The notes: a model not told the origin generated them from the letters alone. A stretch of DNA of 64,000 nucleotides from Amycolatopsis lexingtonensis (GCF_014873755.1 NZ_JADBEG010000001.1:6608501-6672500), one strand, 5' to 3'; positions 44,035 through 59,050 are shown, numbered from the stretch's first letter. A program made the numbers and translations.

Positions 44035-44481
44035 TCAGTTGGTGGTGGCCGAACCGCCGGCCGCCTCGAGCTTCTCCTTGGCGGAGCCGGAGAAGGCGTC
44101 CGCCGTGATGTCCAGCTTGACGCCGTTCAGGTCGCCGTTGCCGAGGACCTTGACCAGCTTGCCCTTGCGGACCAGGCCGCCCTGCACGAGTTCCTCGGCG
44201 CCGATCTTGCCGCCGTCCGGGAAGACGCGGGCGATGTCGCCCACGTTCACCGGCTGGTACTCGGTGCGGAAGCGGTTCTTGAACCCACGCAGCTTCGGGA
44301 GCCGCATGTGGATGGGCATCTGCCCACCCTCGAACCCGGCGGGCACGTTCTTCCGGGCCTTGGTGCCCTTCGTACCGCGACCGGCCGTCTTGCCCTTCGA
44401 ACCCTCACCACGACCGACGCGCATCTTGTCGCGCTTGGCACCCGGAGCCGGGCGCAGGTGGTGGATCTTGATGGCCGTCAT
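44035..44481 (-). CDS. rplO: 50S ribosomal protein L15
   Basis: This 148-residue L15 has the basic, Gly-rich N-terminus ([20 protein letters not shown]) and the C-terminal globular domain. It is the last ribosomal gene of the spc set and overlaps rpmD by four bases. A strong hairpin follows. Confidence 0.96.
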   Translation of the reverse strand: MTAIKIHHLRPAPGAKRDKMRVGRGEGSKGKTAGRGTKGTKARKNVPAGFEGGQMPIHMRLPKLRGFKNRFRTEYQPVNVGDIARVFPDGGKIGAEELVQGGLVRKGKLVKVLGNGDLNGVKLDITADAFSGSAKEKLEAAGGSATTN

Positions 44482-44663
44482 GCCTTGACCTCCTCGACCT
44501 CCACCAGGTGGCGGACGGTGTGGATCAGGCCGCGCACCTGGGGGGTGTCTTCACGCACGACGCTCTGGCGGATCTTGCGCAGCCCGAGGGTGCGCAGCGA
44601 CTCGCGGTGAGCGTGCTTCGTGCCGATCTTGCTCTTGACCTGCGTGACCTTGAGCTGAGCCAT
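44478..44663 (-). CDS. rpmD: 50S ribosomal protein L30
   Basis: The 61-residue L30 ([20 protein letters not shown], then [16 protein letters not shown]) starts at the ATG at 44663, which follows the rpsE stop in the arrangement TGACATG. Its stop overlaps the rplO start. Short but typical in length. Confidence 0.95.
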   Translation of the reverse strand: MAQLKVTQVKSKIGTKHAHRESLRTLGLRKIRQSVVREDTPQVRGLIHTVRHLVEVEEVKA

Positions 44664-44664
44664 G

Positions 44665-45309
44665 TCAGACCCCCTGGCCGGCACGCTGGCGCAGCATCCG
44701 GGCCGGGGCGACGTCCTCGAGCGGCAGGCCACGGCGGGCCGCCACCTCTTCGGGACGCTGCAGGCCCTTGAGGGCCGCCACGGTCGCGTGCACGATGTTG
44801 ATCGCGTTGTCGGAGCCGAGCGACTTCGACAGCACGTCGTGGACACCCGCGCACTCCAGCACCGCGCGCACCGGGCCACCGGCGATGACGCCGGTACCGG
44901 CGGACGCCGGACGGAGCAGCACGACACCGGCGGCCTCCTCACCCTGGATCGGGTGCGGGATGGTGCCGCCGACGCGCGGGACGCGGAAGAAGTTCTTCTT
45001 CGCTTCCTCGACGCCCTTGGCGATGGCCGCGGGAACTTCCTTGGCCTTGCCGTAGCCGACGCCGACCTGACCGTCGCCGTCGCCGACGACCACCAGGGCG
45101 GTGAAGCTGAAGCGACGACCACCCTTGACGACCTTGGCGACGCGGTTGATCGTCACGACCTTCTCGAGGTGCGGGGTCTTGTCCTGGGCCGCCCCGCCAC
45201 GACCGCTGTCGCGCCGGTCACGGCGGTCGCGACGGTCACCGCGGTCGTTGCCGCCCTGCCCGCCGGGTCCACCCTGGCCGCCGCCGAATTGCCGTGTACG
45301 TCCCGGCAT
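44665..45309 (-). CDS. rpsE: 30S ribosomal protein S5
   Basis: The 214-residue protein has the S5 N-terminal domain ([20 protein letters not shown]) and the C-terminal domain. A Gly/Arg/Asp-rich extension of about 45 residues precedes them ([20 protein letters not shown]). S5 mutations near this loop cause spectinomycin resistance in other bacteria; none is asserted here. Confidence 0.96.
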   Translation of the reverse strand: MPGRTRQFGGGQGGPGGQGGNDRGDRRDRRDRRDSGRGGAAQDKTPHLEKVVTINRVAKVVKGGRRFSFTALVVVGDGDGQVGVGYGKAKEVPAAIAKGVEEAKKNFFRVPRVGGTIPHPIQGEEAAGVVLLRPASAGTGVIAGGPVRAVLECAGVHDVLSKSLGSDNAINIVHATVAALKGLQRPEEVAARRGLPLEDVAPARMLRQRAGQGV

Positions 45310-45343
45310 CAGGCTTTCCTTCCGTTAACAAGCTTCTGCATCG

Positions 45344-45742
45344 TCAGAACTCCAACCCCGCCTCGCGGGCGGCGTCGGCGAGCGCGGCGATGCGGCCGTG
45401 GTAGGCGTTGCCGCCACGGTCGAACACCACAGCCGAGATCCCGGCGCTCTTGGCACGCTCGGCGACGAGGGCCCCGACCTTGGCGGCCTTGGCCTTCTTG
45501 TCGCCCTCGAACGTCCGGAGGTCCGCCTCGAGGGTGGACGCCGACACCAGCGTGTGGCCGGCGAGGTCGTCGATGACCTGCACGGCGATGTGCCGCGAGG
45601 ACCGCTTGACGACCAGGCGCGGACGCTGGTCCGTGCCCGAGACCTTCTTGCGGAGGCGGAAGTGCCGACGGGCCTTCGCGACGCGGCGGCGGGTCGAGAT
45701 GTCCTTGCCGACCGGCTTGCGCTTCGTAGTCGTGTCGCTCAT
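45344..45742 (-). CDS. rplR: 50S ribosomal protein L18
   Basis: The 132-residue L18 binds 5S rRNA. The ATG at 45742 ([20 protein letters not shown]) was preferred over a GTG two codons earlier that overlaps the rplF stop. The conserved [20 protein letters not shown] ends the protein. Confidence 0.95.
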   Translation of the reverse strand: MSDTTTKRKPVGKDISTRRRVAKARRHFRLRKKVSGTDQRPRLVVKRSSRHIAVQVIDDLAGHTLVSASTLEADLRTFEGDKKAKAAKVGALVAERAKSAGISAVVFDRGGNAYHGRIAALADAAREAGLEF

Positions 45743-45744
45743 GA

Positions 45745-46284
45745 TCACTTACCCGTCTTTCCGACCTTGCGGCGGATCTTCTCGCCCTCGTACCGCAGGC
45801 CCTTGCCCTTGTACGGGTCCGGGCGCCGCAGCCGGCGGATGACCGCCGAGATCTGGCCGACCTTCTGCTTGTCGATGCCGGAGACCGAGAACCGGGTCGG
45901 GGTCTCCACCTTGAAGGTGATGCCCTCCGGGGCTTCGATCTTCACCGGGTGCGAGTAGCCGAGGGCGAACTCGAGGTCCGAGCCCTTGGCCTGCACGCGG
46001 TAACCCACGCCGTGGATTTCCATCTTCTTCTCGTAGCCGGCGGTGACGCCGACGACGAGGTTGTTCACCAGCGTGCGGGTGAGTCCGTGCAGCGCCTTGG
46101 AGTTGCGCTCGTCGTCCGGGCGCTTGACCAGCAGCGTGCCGTCTTCGTCGCGTTCGACCGTGATCGGCTCGGCGACCGTGTGCTCCAGGGTGCCCTTGGG
46201 CCCCTTGACCTTGATGTGCTGACCGTCGATGGTCACCTCGACCCCGGAGGGGACGGCGACCGGCAGCTTTCCGATGCGTGACAT
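45745..46284 (-). CDS. rplF: 50S ribosomal protein L6
   Basis: The ATG at 46284 ([20 protein letters not shown]) follows AAGGGGG by seven bases. The 179-residue protein has the paired L6 repeats and ends with [20 protein letters not shown]. The frame runs further upstream, but only the internal start fits the family. Confidence 0.96.
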   Translation of the reverse strand: MSRIGKLPVAVPSGVEVTIDGQHIKVKGPKGTLEHTVAEPITVERDEDGTLLVKRPDDERNSKALHGLTRTLVNNLVVGVTAGYEKKMEIHGVGYRVQAKGSDLEFALGYSHPVKIEAPEGITFKVETPTRFSVSGIDKQKVGQISAVIRRLRRPDPYKGKGLRYEGEKIRRKVGKTGK

Positions 46285-46300
46285 GTCTGTGCCCCCTTCC

Positions 46301-46699
46301 TTACCAGACGTAGGCGAGGACTTCGCCGCCCACGCTGTTGCGCTTGGCCTGCCGGTCGGTCTGGAGGCCGCCGGACGTCGAGATGATCGCGATGCCCAGG
46401 CCGCCGAGAACGGACGGCAGTTCGGTCGATTTTGCGTAGACCCGCAGACCGGGCTTGGAGACGCGCCGCAGGCCGGCGATGCTCCGCTCACGGTTGGGGC
46501 CGTACTTGAGTTCGACGACGAGGTTCTTGTGCTTTTCGCCCGGCTCGTCGTGGTAGCCCGCGATGTAACCCTCGCGCTTGAGGATCTCGGCGATGTTCGC
46601 CTTGAGCTTCGAGTGCGGGAGCTTGACCTCGTCGTGGTACGCCGAGTTCGCGTTACGCAGACGCGTCAAGAAGTCTGCGATGGGGTCGGTCATCGTCAT
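46301..46699 (-). CDS. rpsH: 30S ribosomal protein S8
   Basis: The 132-residue S8 ([40 protein letters not shown] near the end) has the central-domain rRNA-binding C-terminus. It lies 16 bases from rplF. In E. coli S8 represses the spc operon; I could not identify a site here. Confidence 0.96.
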   Translation of the reverse strand: MTMTDPIADFLTRLRNANSAYHDEVKLPHSKLKANIAEILKREGYIAGYHDEPGEKHKNLVVELKYGPNRERSIAGLRRVSKPGLRVYAKSTELPSVLGGLGIAIISTSGGLQTDRQAKRNSVGGEVLAYVW

Positions 46700-46784
46700 G
46701 GTGACCTGTCAACCTTTCTCGCCTGGTTCCCCGCCCGCCGGAGCGGGCGGGGCCTGTGGCGAATCTGGAGTTAAAAAGAAGCTC

Positions 46785-46970
46785 TTACCAGCTGGACTTG
46801 CGGACGCCGGGCAGCTCGCCCGCGTGCGCCATCTCGCGAAGGCAGATCCGGCAGAGCCCGAACTTGCGGAACACGGCGTGCGGGCGGCCGCACCGCTGGC
46901 AGCGGGTGTAGGCGCGCACGGCGAACTTCGGCTTCTTCGCGGCCTTGTGGACCAGTGCTTTCTTGGCCAT
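46785..46970 (-). CDS. rpsN: 30S ribosomal protein S14, zinc-binding (type Z)
   Basis: The 61-residue form has two CxxC pairs (CQRC and CRIC) that bind zinc, so it is the short type Z. It lies four bases after the rplE start on the same strand and 85 bases from rpsH. Confidence 0.96.
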   Translation of the reverse strand: MAKKALVHKAAKKPKFAVRAYTRCQRCGRPHAVFRKFGLCRICLREMAHAGELPGVRKSSW

Positions 46971-46974
46971 CGGC

Positions 46975-47538
46975 TCAGTTCTCCTTGAACGGGAAGCCGA
47001 GCTTGCGCAGCAGCGCCCGGCCCTCGTCGTCGTTCGTGGCGGTCGTGACGACGGTGACGTCCATGCCGCGGGGGCGGTCGATGGAGTCGGGGTCGATCTC
47101 GTGGAACATCGACTGCTCGTTGAGACCGAAGGTGTAGTTGCCGTGGCCGTCGAACTGCTTCGGCGAAAGCCCGCGGAAGTCGCGGATACGCGGCAGCGCG
47201 ATGGTCAGCAGCCGGTCGAGGAACTCCCACATCCGGTCGCCGCGCAGCGTGACGCGCGCGCCGATCGGCTGGCCCTCGCGCAGCTTGAACTGCGCGATGG
47301 ACTTGCGGGCCTTCCGGACCTCGGGCTTCTGACCGGTGATCAGGGAGAGGTCCTTGACCGCGCCCTCGATCAGCTTGCTGTCACGGGCGGCGTCACCGAC
47401 ACCCATGTTCACGACGACCTTCACCACGCCCGGGATCTGGTGGACGTTGGCGAAGGAGAACTCCGCCTGCAGCTGGCCCTTGATTTCCTCGCGGTAGCGC
47501 ACCTTGAGGCGCGGCGAGGTCTTCTCTGCGGTGGTCAT
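46975..47538 (-). CDS. rplE: 50S ribosomal protein L5
   Basis: This 187-residue L5 contacts 5S rRNA and the P-site tRNA; it has [20 protein letters not shown] and [20 protein letters not shown]. It overlaps the rplX stop by one base (TGATG) and precedes rpsN. Confidence 0.97.
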   Translation of the reverse strand: MTTAEKTSPRLKVRYREEIKGQLQAEFSFANVHQIPGVVKVVVNMGVGDAARDSKLIEGAVKDLSLITGQKPEVRKARKSIAQFKLREGQPIGARVTLRGDRMWEFLDRLLTIALPRIRDFRGLSPKQFDGHGNYTFGLNEQSMFHEIDPDSIDRPRGMDVTVVTTATNDDEGRALLRKLGFPFKEN

Positions 47539-47852
47539 CAGATGTCCTTACCGTTCCGGCGCGAGATCCGGACCTTCTTGCCGTCCTCGCCGATGCGGTA
47601 ACCCACCCGGGACGGCTTGCCGTCCGAGTCGACGACCATCACGTTCGAGACGTGGATGGGCGCCTCCTGCGTGACGATGCCGCCGGACTGCGCGCCGCGC
47701 TGGGTCTGGCTGATCCGCGTGTGCTTCTTGATCCGGTTCACGCCCTCGACCAGCACGCGGTCGCGCTCGGGGTAGGCCTGGATGACCTTGCCCTTGGCGC
47801 CCTTGTCCTTGCCGGCGATGACGACGACCGTGTCGCCCTTCTTCACCTTCAT
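47538..47852 (-). CDS. rplX: 50S ribosomal protein L24
   Basis: The ATG at 47852 lies six bases after GGAGGT and overlaps the rplN stop by one base; the GTG one codon earlier is too close to that site. The 104-residue protein begins with the KOW motif ([20 protein letters not shown]), which starts 50S assembly. Confidence 0.95.
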   Translation of the reverse strand: MKVKKGDTVVVIAGKDKGAKGKVIQAYPERDRVLVEGVNRIKKHTRISQTQRGAQSGGIVTQEAPIHVSNVMVVDSDGKPSRVGYRIGEDGKKVRISRRNGKDI

Positions 47853-48220
47853 CACAGCACCTCCGGCGCGAGCGAAATGATCTTCATGAACTTTCGGTCG
47901 CGCAGCTCGCGGCCCACCGGGCCGAAGATGCGGGTGCCGCGGGGCTCGTTGTCGTTCTTGATGAGCACGGCGGCGTTTTCGTCGAACCGGATGTAGGAAC
48001 CGTCCGGACGACGACGCTCCTTGACCGTGCGGACGATGACGGCCTTGACGACGTCGCCCTTCTTCACCCCGGCAGCCGGGATGGCGTCCTTCACGGTGGC
48101 GACGATGATGTCGCCGATGCCGGCGTAGCGCCGCCCGGAACCACCGAGAACGCGGATGCAGAGGATTTCCTTCGCACCCGTGTTGTCGGCTACCCGAAGC
48201 CGCGACTCCTGCTGGATCAC
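47852..48220 (-). CDS. rplN: 50S ribosomal protein L14
   Basis: The 122-residue L14 ([20 protein letters not shown]) lies at the subunit interface. It begins 79 bases after rpsQ ends. This is the longest gap in the S10-spc string and may carry a secondary promoter, which I could not identify. Confidence 0.97.
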   Translation of the reverse strand: MIQQESRLRVADNTGAKEILCIRVLGGSGRRYAGIGDIIVATVKDAIPAAGVKKGDVVKAVIVRTVKERRRPDGSYIRFDENAAVLIKNDNEPRGTRIFGPVGRELRDRKFMKIISLAPEVL

Positions 48221-48299
48221 GTCAACTCCTGTATGTCGCGCCGGTTCTCGCCCGACGAGCGAGCCTTGCGGAACTAAGAACTCTTGAAAAGAGCCCTGC

Positions 48300-48578
48300 T
48301 TACTTGGCCTTCTCCACGATCTTCACCAGGCGCCACCGCTTCGTCGCCGACAGCGGGCGGGTCTCCATCAGAAGGACCCGGTCACCCTGGCCCGCCTCGT
48401 TGTTCTCGTCGTGCACCTTCACCTTGGAGGTGGAGCGGACGACCTTCGAGTAACGGGGGTGCTTCTTGCGGTCCTCGAGCTCGACCACGATCGTCTTGTT
48501 CATCTTGTCCGAGACGACGTAGCCCTCGCGGACCTTGCGGTCGTTCCGGGCCGGCGTCTCGGTGGTGGGCTCGCTCAT
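48300..48578 (-). CDS. rpsQ: 30S ribosomal protein S17
   Basis: The 92-residue S17 ([20 protein letters not shown]) has a short Thr/Glu-rich N-terminal extension ([11 protein letters not shown]). It is the last gene of the S10 operon and overlaps rpmC by four bases. Confidence 0.96.
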   Translation of the reverse strand: MSEPTTETPARNDRKVREGYVVSDKMNKTIVVELEDRKKHPRYSKVVRSTSKVKVHDENNEAGQGDRVLLMETRPLSATKRWRLVKIVEKAK

Positions 48579-48820
48579 GCGGCACCTTCACTCTCGGCGT
48601 CGGGGGCAACGGACAGGCCGAGTTCGCGCTCGCGCATGACCGTGTAGATCCGCGCGATGTCCGTGCGGACGGTGCGCAGACGGCGGTTGTTGTCGAGCTG
48701 CCCGGTCGCCATCTGGAAGCGGAGGTTGAAGAGCTCCTCCTTGTATTCCTTCAGACGCAGGACGAGCTCTTCCGCGGTGAGCTCACGCAGCTCCGATGCC
48801 AGAGCACCAGCGTTCGCCAT
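48575..48820 (-). CDS. rpmC: 50S ribosomal protein L29
   Basis: The 81-residue helical L29 ([40 protein letters not shown]) has its usual site near the exit tunnel. It overlaps rplP by one base (TGATG) and rpsQ by four. About ten extra C-terminal residues are acidic. Confidence 0.95.
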   Translation of the reverse strand: MANAGALASELRELTAEELVLRLKEYKEELFNLRFQMATGQLDNNRRLRTVRTDIARIYTVMRERELGLSVAPDAESEGAA

Positions 48821-49239
48821 CAGAACTCACCACCTTCACGGGTCACGATGCGGCACTTCATGGGCAGCTTGTGGATCGCGCGGCGGAGCGCCTCACGGGC
48901 GGTCTCCTCGTTCGGGAACGAGATCTCGAACATCACGCGGCCCGGCTTCACGTTGGCGATCCACCACTCGGGCGAACCCTTACCGGAACCCATGCGGGTT
49001 TCGGCCGGCTTCTTCGTCAGCGGGCGGTCCGGGTAGATGGTCGTCCACACCTTGCCGCCACGCTTGATGTGACGGGTCATGGCGATACGAGCGGACTCGA
49101 TCTGCCGGTTCGTCACGTAGCTGTGCTCAAGCGCTTGGATGCCGTACTCGCCGAAGCTGACCTTCGTGCCACCCTTGGCGGCGCCGTGGCGCTTCGGGGA
49201 GTGCTGCTTCCGGTGCTTGACCCTGCGCGGGATGAGCAC
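48820..49239 (-). CDS. rplP: 50S ribosomal protein L16
   Basis: The 139-residue L16 ([20 protein letters not shown]) carries the 50S residues near the peptidyl-transferase centre and the [20 protein letters not shown] segment. It starts three bases after the rpsC stop. Confidence 0.97.
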   Translation of the reverse strand: MLIPRRVKHRKQHSPKRHGAAKGGTKVSFGEYGIQALEHSYVTNRQIESARIAMTRHIKRGGKVWTTIYPDRPLTKKPAETRMGSGKGSPEWWIANVKPGRVMFEISFPNEETAREALRRAIHKLPMKCRIVTREGGEF

Positions 49240-49242
49240 GTC

Positions 49243-50069
<827 letters not shown>

Positions 50070-50070
<1 letters not shown>

Positions 50071-50486
50071 TACCGGCCACCTGCCTTCTTCTTGCTCTGA
50101 GCCTTCTGCGCGACGGCCGGACGCGACTCCACCTCGACGGTGATGTGGCTGGTCCGCTTGCGGATCCGGTACGCACGGCCCTGGGCCCGCGGGCGGATCC
50201 GCTTGAGGGTCGGGCCCTCGTCGGCGTACGCGTTCTTGACCCAGAGGGTGTCCGGGTCCAGCTGAAGGTTGTTCTCGGCGTTGGCCACGGCGCTGGCGAG
50301 CACCTTCGCGACCGGCTCGCTGGCCGCCTGCGGGGCGAACCGGAGCACGGCCAAGGCGTCGGCGGCGCTACGTCCCTTGATGAGCTCGATCACCCGGCGC
50401 ACCTTGGTCGGCGAGTCCCGGACGAAGCGAGCCCGCGCGTAAGCCGTAGGCAGGGCCTCGACCGTCGCGTCGTTCTGGGCGTTCAT
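50070..50486 (-). CDS. rplV: 50S ribosomal protein L22
   Basis: The 138-residue L22 ([40 protein letters not shown] near the loop that lines the exit tunnel) has no sign of a macrolide-type loop deletion. It overlaps rpsC by one base. Confidence 0.96.
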
Positions 50487-50517
50487 CGCTACTTCCCTTG
50501 TCTGGTTTCGTGCCCGC

Positions 50518-50799
50518 TCAGCGGCGGCGCGACTTGCGGTCGTCCTTGATGTGGCCCTTGAAGGTCCGCGTCGGGGCGAACTCGCCCAGCTTGTGACCCA
50601 CCATGGCCTCGGTGACGAACACCGGGACGTGCTTGCGGCCGTCGTGCACGGCGATCGTGTGACCCAGGAAATCCGGGATGATCGTCGAGCGGCGCGACCA
50701 GGTCTTGATGACCGTCTTCTTACCCGATTCGTTCAGCGCGTCCACCTTCTTGAGCAGGTGGTCGTCCACGAACGGGCCCTTCTTGAGGCTACGTGGCAT
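50518..50799 (-). CDS. rpsS: 30S ribosomal protein S19
   Basis: The 93-residue S19 ([40 protein letters not shown]) is typical in length and lies 18 bases from rplB. Confidence 0.97.
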   Translation of the reverse strand: MPRSLKKGPFVDDHLLKKVDALNESGKKTVIKTWSRRSTIIPDFLGHTIAVHDGRKHVPVFVTEAMVGHKLGEFAPTRTFKGHIKDDRKSRRR

Positions 50800-50817
50800 G
50801 TTGTTCTACCTCCCTGC

Positions 50818-51654
50818 TCAGCGCTTGTTCTTGCCGGTGCGACGGCGGCGGACGATGAGGGCGTCGGACGGCTTGCGCCGGCGCGTGCGGCCCTCGGGCT
50901 TACCGTTCGGGTTGACCGGGTGGCGACCACCGGAGGTCTTGCCCTCACCACCACCGTGCGGGTGGTCGACCGGGTTCATGACGACACCGCGGACCGTGGG
51001 GCGCTTGCCGCGCCAGCGGTTGCGGCCGGCCTTGCCCCAGTTGATGTTGGCGTGCTCGGAGTTGCCGACCTCGCCGACCGTGGCGCGGTTGCGCACGTCC
51101 ACGTTGCGGATCTCACCCGAGGGGAGACGCAGCTGGGCGTACGGACCGTCCTTGGCGACGAGCTGCACCTTCGCGCCCGCGGACCGCGCCATCTTCGCGC
51201 CGCCACCGGGGCGGAGCTCGATCGCGTGGATCACGGTGCCGACCGGGATGTTGCGCAGCGGCAGGTTGTTGCCCGGCTTGATGTCGGCCCGGGGGCCGTT
51301 CTCGACGGTGTCGCCCTGCTTCAGCTTCTCCGGCGCGATGATGTAGCGCTTCTCGCCGTCGGCGTAGTGCAGCAGCGCGATGCGAGCCGACCGGTTGGGG
51401 TCGTACTCGATGTGCGCCACCTTGGCGGGGATGCCGTCCTTGTCGTTGCGACGGAAGTCGATGACGCGGTACGCACGCTTGTGGCCGCCACCCTTGTGCC
51501 GGGTGGTGATCTTGCCGGACGAGTTGCGACCGCCCGAACCGCTCAGCGGACGAAGCAGCGACTTCTCCGGGGTGGAGCGGGTGATCTCGGCGAAGTCCGA
51601 GACGCTCGAACCGCGACGACCCGGGGTCGTCGGCTTGTACTTGCGGATGCCCAT
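50818..51654 (-). CDS. rplB: 50S ribosomal protein L2
   Basis: The 278-residue L2 has the peptidyl-transferase-associated [20 protein letters not shown] near residue 222 and the basic tail [20 protein letters not shown]. It lies between rplW and rpsS. Confidence 0.97.
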   Translation of the reverse strand: MGIRKYKPTTPGRRGSSVSDFAEITRSTPEKSLLRPLSGSGGRNSSGKITTRHKGGGHKRAYRVIDFRRNDKDGIPAKVAHIEYDPNRSARIALLHYADGEKRYIIAPEKLKQGDTVENGPRADIKPGNNLPLRNIPVGTVIHAIELRPGGGAKMARSAGAKVQLVAKDGPYAQLRLPSGEIRNVDVRNRATVGEVGNSEHANINWGKAGRNRWRGKRPTVRGVVMNPVDHPHGGGEGKTSGGRHPVNPNGKPEGRTRRRKPSDALIVRRRRTGKNKR

Positions 51655-51669
51655 TGTCAGCTCAGTCCT

Positions 51670-51981
51670 TTACGCGGTGGGTCCGCCGAAGATCTCGATC
51701 GCCTTGCTCTCGGGCGAAAGAGTCACGATGGCGCGCTTGGTGTCCTTGCGCTTGCCGAAGCCCGCGCGAGTCCGCTTCCGCTTGCCCTGGCGGTTGGCCG
51801 TGTTGACGCTGACCACCTTGACGCCGAACACCTTCTCGACCGCGATCTTGATCTGGGTCTTGTTGGCGTCCGGGCGGACGATGAACGTGTACTTGTGGTC
51901 CTCGAGCAGCCCGTAGGACTTCTCGGAGATGACCGGCGCGAGCAGGATGTCGCGGGGGTCCGGAATGGCGACCGAACTCAC
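51670..51981 (-). CDS. rplW: 50S ribosomal protein L23
   Basis: The 103-residue L23 ([40 protein letters not shown]) forms part of the exit-site docking region. The GTG at 51981 overlaps the rplD stop in a four-base GTGA. Confidence 0.96.
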   Translation of the reverse strand: MSSVAIPDPRDILLAPVISEKSYGLLEDHKYTFIVRPDANKTQIKIAVEKVFGVKVVSVNTANRQGKRKRTRAGFGKRKDTKRAIVTLSPESKAIEIFGGPTA

Positions 51982-52667
51982 TTCTCGTCACTCCCTTCCG
52001 TGACCTCGCCCGACCGCGCGGAAGCCTTGACGGACTTACCGCGGACGGGGCCGGCGACGAACGCGTCGTACGCGGCCTTGGTGAACACGACGTCGTCGTT
52101 GACCAGCACGTCGTAGGTGTTGAGCTGGTCCGCCCAGAGGATGTGCACCTCGGGCAGGTTCCGCAGGGAAACCCAGCTCAGCTCGTCGTCCCGGTGCAGC
52201 ACCACGAGCACGCGCTTCGCGGCCGTGACGGCGGCGAGGGCGGCCTTGGCGGCCTTGGTCGACGGCTTCTCGCCCGTCACCAGCTCGGTGACGACGTGCA
52301 GCTGGCCGGCGCGCGCCCGGTCGGAGAGGGCGCCACGCAGAGCGGCGGCCTTCATCTTCTTCGGGGTGCGCTGGGAGTAGTCACGCGGCGTGGGGCCGTG
52401 GACGACGCCACCGCCGACGAACTGCGGCGCGCGGGTCGAACCCTGGCGGGCACGACCGGTGCCCTTCTGCCGGTACGGCTTCTTGCCGCCACCGGAGACC
52501 TCACCACGGGTCTTCGTGTCGTGCGTGCCCTGGCGCGCGGCGGCCTGCTGGGCCACCACCACCTGGTGCATCAGCGCGACATTGGCCTGCACGTCGAAGA
52601 TCTCCTCGGGGAGGTCCACGGTGCCGTCGGCTTTACCGGCCGGGGTCTTCAGCTCGACGCTTGTCAT
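51978..52667 (-). CDS. rplD: 50S ribosomal protein L4
   Basis: The 229-residue L4 has the extended loop [20 protein letters not shown] and the helical core. It overlaps rplC by four bases (ATGA) upstream and rplW downstream, so the three are translationally coupled. Confidence 0.97.
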   Translation of the reverse strand: MTSVELKTPAGKADGTVDLPEEIFDVQANVALMHQVVVAQQAAARQGTHDTKTRGEVSGGGKKPYRQKGTGRARQGSTRAPQFVGGGVVHGPTPRDYSQRTPKKMKAAALRGALSDRARAGQLHVVTELVTGEKPSTKAAKAALAAVTAAKRVLVVLHRDDELSWVSLRNLPEVHILWADQLNTYDVLVNDDVVFTKAAYDAFVAGPVRGKSVKASARSGEVTEGSDEK

Positions 52668-53320
52668 TCGGAGTTACCACCCTTCGCGGCGCTGCGCACG
52701 AACAGCAGGCCGCCCTTGGGACCGGGCACGGCGCCCTTGATCAGCAGCAGGCCGTCCTCGGCACGCACGGCGTGCACGGTCAGGTTCTGCGTGGTGACCC
52801 GGTCGTTGCCCATCCGGCCCGCCATGCGCAGGCCCTTGAAGACGCGGCCGGGGGTGGCGCAGCCACCGATCGAACCCGGCTTGCGGTGCACGGCCTGGGC
52901 ACCGTGGCTCGCGCCCTGGCCCTTGAAGCCGTGGCGCTTCATGACACCGGCGTAGCCCTTGCCCTTGCTGGTACCGGTCACGTCGACCTCGACGCCGGCG
53001 GCGAACACCTCGGCGGTGATCTCCTGGCCGACCTCGTAGGTCTCGGCGTCGGTGGTACGCAGCTCCGCGAGGAAGCGCCGCGGGGTCACGCCCGCCTTGT
53101 CGTAGTGGCCGGTGCGCGGCTTGTTCACCTTGCGCGGGTCGACCGCGCCGAACGCCAGCTGCACGGCCTTGTAGCCGTCCTTCTCCTGGGTCCGAACCTG
53201 GGTGACCACGTTCGGACCGGCCTTCACGACGGTGACCGGGACAACCCGGTTCTGCTCGTCGAAGACCTGGGTCATGCCGAGCTTGGTGCCCAGGATGCCC
53301 TTCATCTGCCTGTCAGACAT
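52664..53320 (-). CDS. rplC: 50S ribosomal protein L3
   Basis: The 218-residue L3 ([20 protein letters not shown]) contains the long loop [20 protein letters not shown] reaching the peptidyl-transferase centre. It lies 31 bases from rpsJ. Confidence 0.97.
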   Translation of the reverse strand: MSDRQMKGILGTKLGMTQVFDEQNRVVPVTVVKAGPNVVTQVRTQEKDGYKAVQLAFGAVDPRKVNKPRTGHYDKAGVTPRRFLAELRTTDAETYEVGQEITAEVFAAGVEVDVTGTSKGKGYAGVMKRHGFKGQGASHGAQAVHRKPGSIGGCATPGRVFKGLRMAGRMGNDRVTTQNLTVHAVRAEDGLLLIKGAVPGPKGGLLFVRSAAKGGNSE

Positions 53321-53351
53321 GAGTCTCTTATCTCCGCCGCTCGCCCAACGC

Positions 53352-53657
53352 TTACTGGATGTTGACGTCGACGCTCGCCGGCAGGTCGATGCGCATGAGC
53401 GCGTCGACCGTCTTCGGCGTCGGGTCGAGGATGTCGATCAGACGCTTGTGCGTGCGCATCTCGAAGTGCTCGCGCGAGTCCTTGTACTTGTGCGGCGAGC
53501 GGATGACGCAGTAAACGTTCTTCTCGGTGGGCAGCGGCACCGGCCCGACAACCCGGGCGCCGGTGCGCGTGACCGTCTCCACGATCTTGCGCGCCGAGGT
53601 GTCGATCGCCTCGTGGTCGTAGGCCTTGAGCCGGATGCGGATCTTCTGTCCCGCCAT
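53352..53657 (-). CDS. rpsJ: 30S ribosomal protein S10
   Basis: The 101-residue S10 ([20 protein letters not shown]) starts the S10 operon; the 406-base gap upstream should carry the promoter and leader. It is typical in length and sequence. Confidence 0.97.
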   Translation of the reverse strand: MAGQKIRIRLKAYDHEAIDTSARKIVETVTRTGARVVGPVPLPTEKNVYCVIRSPHKYKDSREHFEMRTHKRLIDILDPTPKTVDALMRIDLPASVDVNIQ

Positions 53658-54063
53658 GGTGGCTGCTCGTTCCTTGTCGTCTCGTGCCGCTATCTCACAA
53701 ACCCCGCCCGGATGTCGCCACCCTGGCTGGGTTTCCGCAGTTCAACGGCCCTGTCCCCGGTCCACGCGGTCGGGCGTGTCGCGCCCGACGCACAGACGGA
53801 TCCCGCGGGATCGTCGTCTTGCCTGGTCTTCCTCAACGTGAGGAGGCTATGAGCCGGCTGGCCGTCTCACCGCCTTTGCCCGCTCGCCTACCCGAAGGAA
53901 GAGGCTCGGCGGACCGTGGCCACTCGCGCCAGGGCGGCCGGACCCCCGTGGAGAAAACCCCGACGAGGATCGGCCGCCCCAGGACGAGCAACCTGAATAG
54001 TGTCGCACACGTGATTTGACGCCCTTGAGCCGGGGGTGTATTACCCCCGGCCGGGGCGTGAAA
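53658..54063. other. Leader and promoter region of the S10 operon, 406 bases
   Basis: Between rpsJ and tuf on the same strand. It holds the tuf terminator (54011-54067) at one end and probably the rpsJ promoter and leader. Weak minus-strand promoter-like bases (GTCAAA, then TATTCA) lie near 54000-54020. A small CCTCA/TGAGG hairpin is at about 53830-53843. No gene is supported. Confidence 0.5.

Positions 54064-54067
<4 letters not shown>
54011..54067 (-). terminator. Two-layer hairpin after tuf
   Basis: An inner hairpin (GCCGGGGGT 54029-54037 with ACCCCCGGC 54043-54051) is enclosed by an outer stem (54011-54024 with 54054-54067) that has one mismatch in 14. The outer stem overlaps the tuf stop. 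There is no U-tract. It probably ends tuf transcription. Confidence 0.75.
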
Positions 54068-55257
<1,190 letters not shown>

Positions 55258-55386
55258 TGGAATGTCCTCCTGGACTGATTTGCTTCGTGCTCAGCGGGCG
55301 GCGTGGCTGCCGCCCGCTGAATGTTCCTTCGTCGGTGCTGCGGACGTTCAGGAGAGTCCCTTAATGCCCGCGAGCGCTGGGGGGAG

Positions 55387-57486
<2,100 letters not shown>

Positions 57487-57549
57487 GAGAGTGTTCCCCT
57501 GTTCTCAAGCTTGGGGCCCGGCATGGCTTGGTCGACAGCCGGGCGGTCA

Positions 57550-58020
57550 TCACCAGCGGTAGTGCGCGAAGGCCCGGTTGGACTCGGCCATCTTGTGCGT
57601 GTCCTCGCGACGCTTCACCGAGGCACCGAGGCCGTTGGAAGCGTCCAGGAGCTCGTTCTGCAGGCGCTCGATCATCGTCTTCTCGCGGCGGGCCTGCGAG
57701 AAGGAGACCAGCCAGCGCAGCGCCAGGGTCGTGGAGCGGCCCGGCTTGACCTCGATCGGCACCTGGTAGGTGGCGCCACCGACGCGGCGGCTCTTCACCT
57801 CGATGGTGGGCTTCACGTTGTCGAGAGCGCGCTTCAGCGTGACGACCGGGTCGGTGCCCGTCTTCTCGCGAGCGCCTTCGAGCGCGCCGTACACGATGCG
57901 CTCGGCCAGGGACCGCTTCCCGTCCTTCAGCACCTTGTTCACCAGCTGGGTGACCAGCGGGGAGGCGTAGACGGGGTCGGAGATCAGCGGCCGCTTCGGG
58001 GCCGGACCCTTGCGGGGCAT
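57550..58020 (-). CDS. rpsG: 30S ribosomal protein S7
   Basis: The 156-residue S7 ([34 protein letters not shown] at the end) organises the 30S head. Its start overlaps the rpsL stop by one base (TAATG). Confidence 0.97.
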   Translation of the reverse strand: MPRKGPAPKRPLISDPVYASPLVTQLVNKVLKDGKRSLAERIVYGALEGAREKTGTDPVVTLKRALDNVKPTIEVKSRRVGGATYQVPIEVKPGRSTTLALRWLVSFSQARREKTMIERLQNELLDASNGLGASVKRREDTHKMAESNRAFAHYRW

Positions 58021-58394
58021 TAGCTCTTCTCCTTCTTCGCGCCGTACCGGCTGCGCGCCTGCTTGCGGTTCTTGACACCCTGCGTGTCGAGCGAACCGCG
58101 GATGATCTTGTAACGGACACCCGGAAGGTCCTTCACACGACCACCGCGCACGAGCACCATCGAGTGCTCCTGCAGGTTGTGGCCCTCACCGGGGATGTAG
58201 GCGGTGACCTCGATGCCGCTGGTCAGCTTCACACGCGCGACCTTGCGCAGCGCCGAGTTCGGCTTCTTGGGGGTGGTCGTGTACACGCGGGTGCACACGC
58301 CGCGCCGCTGCGGGCTCCCCTTGAGGGCCGCGGTCTTCTGCTTGGCAGCCTTGTCCTGGCGGCCCTTGCGGACCAGCTGCTGGATCGTGGGCAA
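58020..58394 (-). CDS. rpsL: 30S ribosomal protein S12, TTG start
   Basis: The TTG at 58394 (then [20 protein letters not shown]) sits after AGGAAG and gives 124 residues; longer readings run into the repeat region. The streptomycin sites Lys-43 ([12 protein letters not shown]) and Lys-88 ([11 protein letters not shown]) are both wild-type. It is first in the str operon rpsL-rpsG-fusA-tuf. Confidence 0.96.
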   Translation of the reverse strand: MPTIQQLVRKGRQDKAAKQKTAALKGSPQRRGVCTRVYTTTPKKPNSALRKVARVKLTSGIEVTAYIPGEGHNLQEHSMVLVRGGRVKDLPGVRYKIIRGSLDTQGVKNRKQARSRYGAKKEKS

Positions 58395-58827
58395 TGGACC
58401 AGCTTCCTGTCGTGATCTGCTTCTTCGTGTCTTCACCGGCCCCCGCGGTCGGGCGTGTCGGCCCGCGTCACGGTCTGACGACCGGTAACTTCCCGGAGGG
58501 ATTTCCGTCGGAACCCCGACCTGCCGAAGCCGGTGACCGGGTGCCTGAGCACCCCGCCCATGCCGCACGGCACGCGGAGCGGCCCGACGCATGCCGGGCA
58601 CGGTCTCCAAAGATACCCGCCCGGATCCGGACGGAGCGCGGCGGGGGGTCTGAAGGTCGGCGAACGTCCAGCGTACCTCTCGGCACCGCCCGGCCGGGGG
58701 ATGTTCCGAAGTCCGGTCGCACCGGTGTGGCGGCCGCACGTTGGGTTCTGCCGCCGGTGTTCATAACGCGTGTGGACCGCGGGATGTTCCGGCGGTCGGG
58801 GGCTGGCTTCGACGGCGCTGCCGAGGT

Positions 58828-59050
58828 CATGAACGAGTCGTTCACGACGTCGGACGCCAGGGTCCCGGCAAAGTCGCGCGGCCAGGCCACTCCGCCGCCG
58901 GTAACCCGCTCGCCCCACGTCCTGAATGACTCATTCAGGTCTTCGGACGTCCTGAATGACTCATTCAAGACGCCGGCGCACCGCTGCGCGCCGCACCGAC
59001 CCGACTTTGCCGGGCCCCTGACGTCGGACGCGGTGAACGGATCGTTCATG
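58828..59050. repeat. 223-bp imperfect inverted repeat with 49-bp arms (MITE- or REPIN-like)
   Basis: Arms 58828-58876 and 59002-59050 are ungapped inverted copies, 42 of 49 bases identical (7 differences). Each arm starts with the palindrome CATGAACGA...CGTTCAC at the outer end and carries CCCGGCAAAGTCG at the inner end. The 125-base centre contains the palindrome pair at 58916-58974. The arrangement is that of a small non-coding mobile or palindromic element. Confidence 0.8.
58916..58974. repeat. Paired TGAATGA-C-TCATTCA palindromes (unit 2)
   Basis: TGAATGACTCATTCA occurs at 58923-58937 and 58953-58967, 30 bases apart, inside the 223-bp inverted repeat. The unit ends with the same CAAGACGCC as unit 1. 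Confidence 0.85.
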
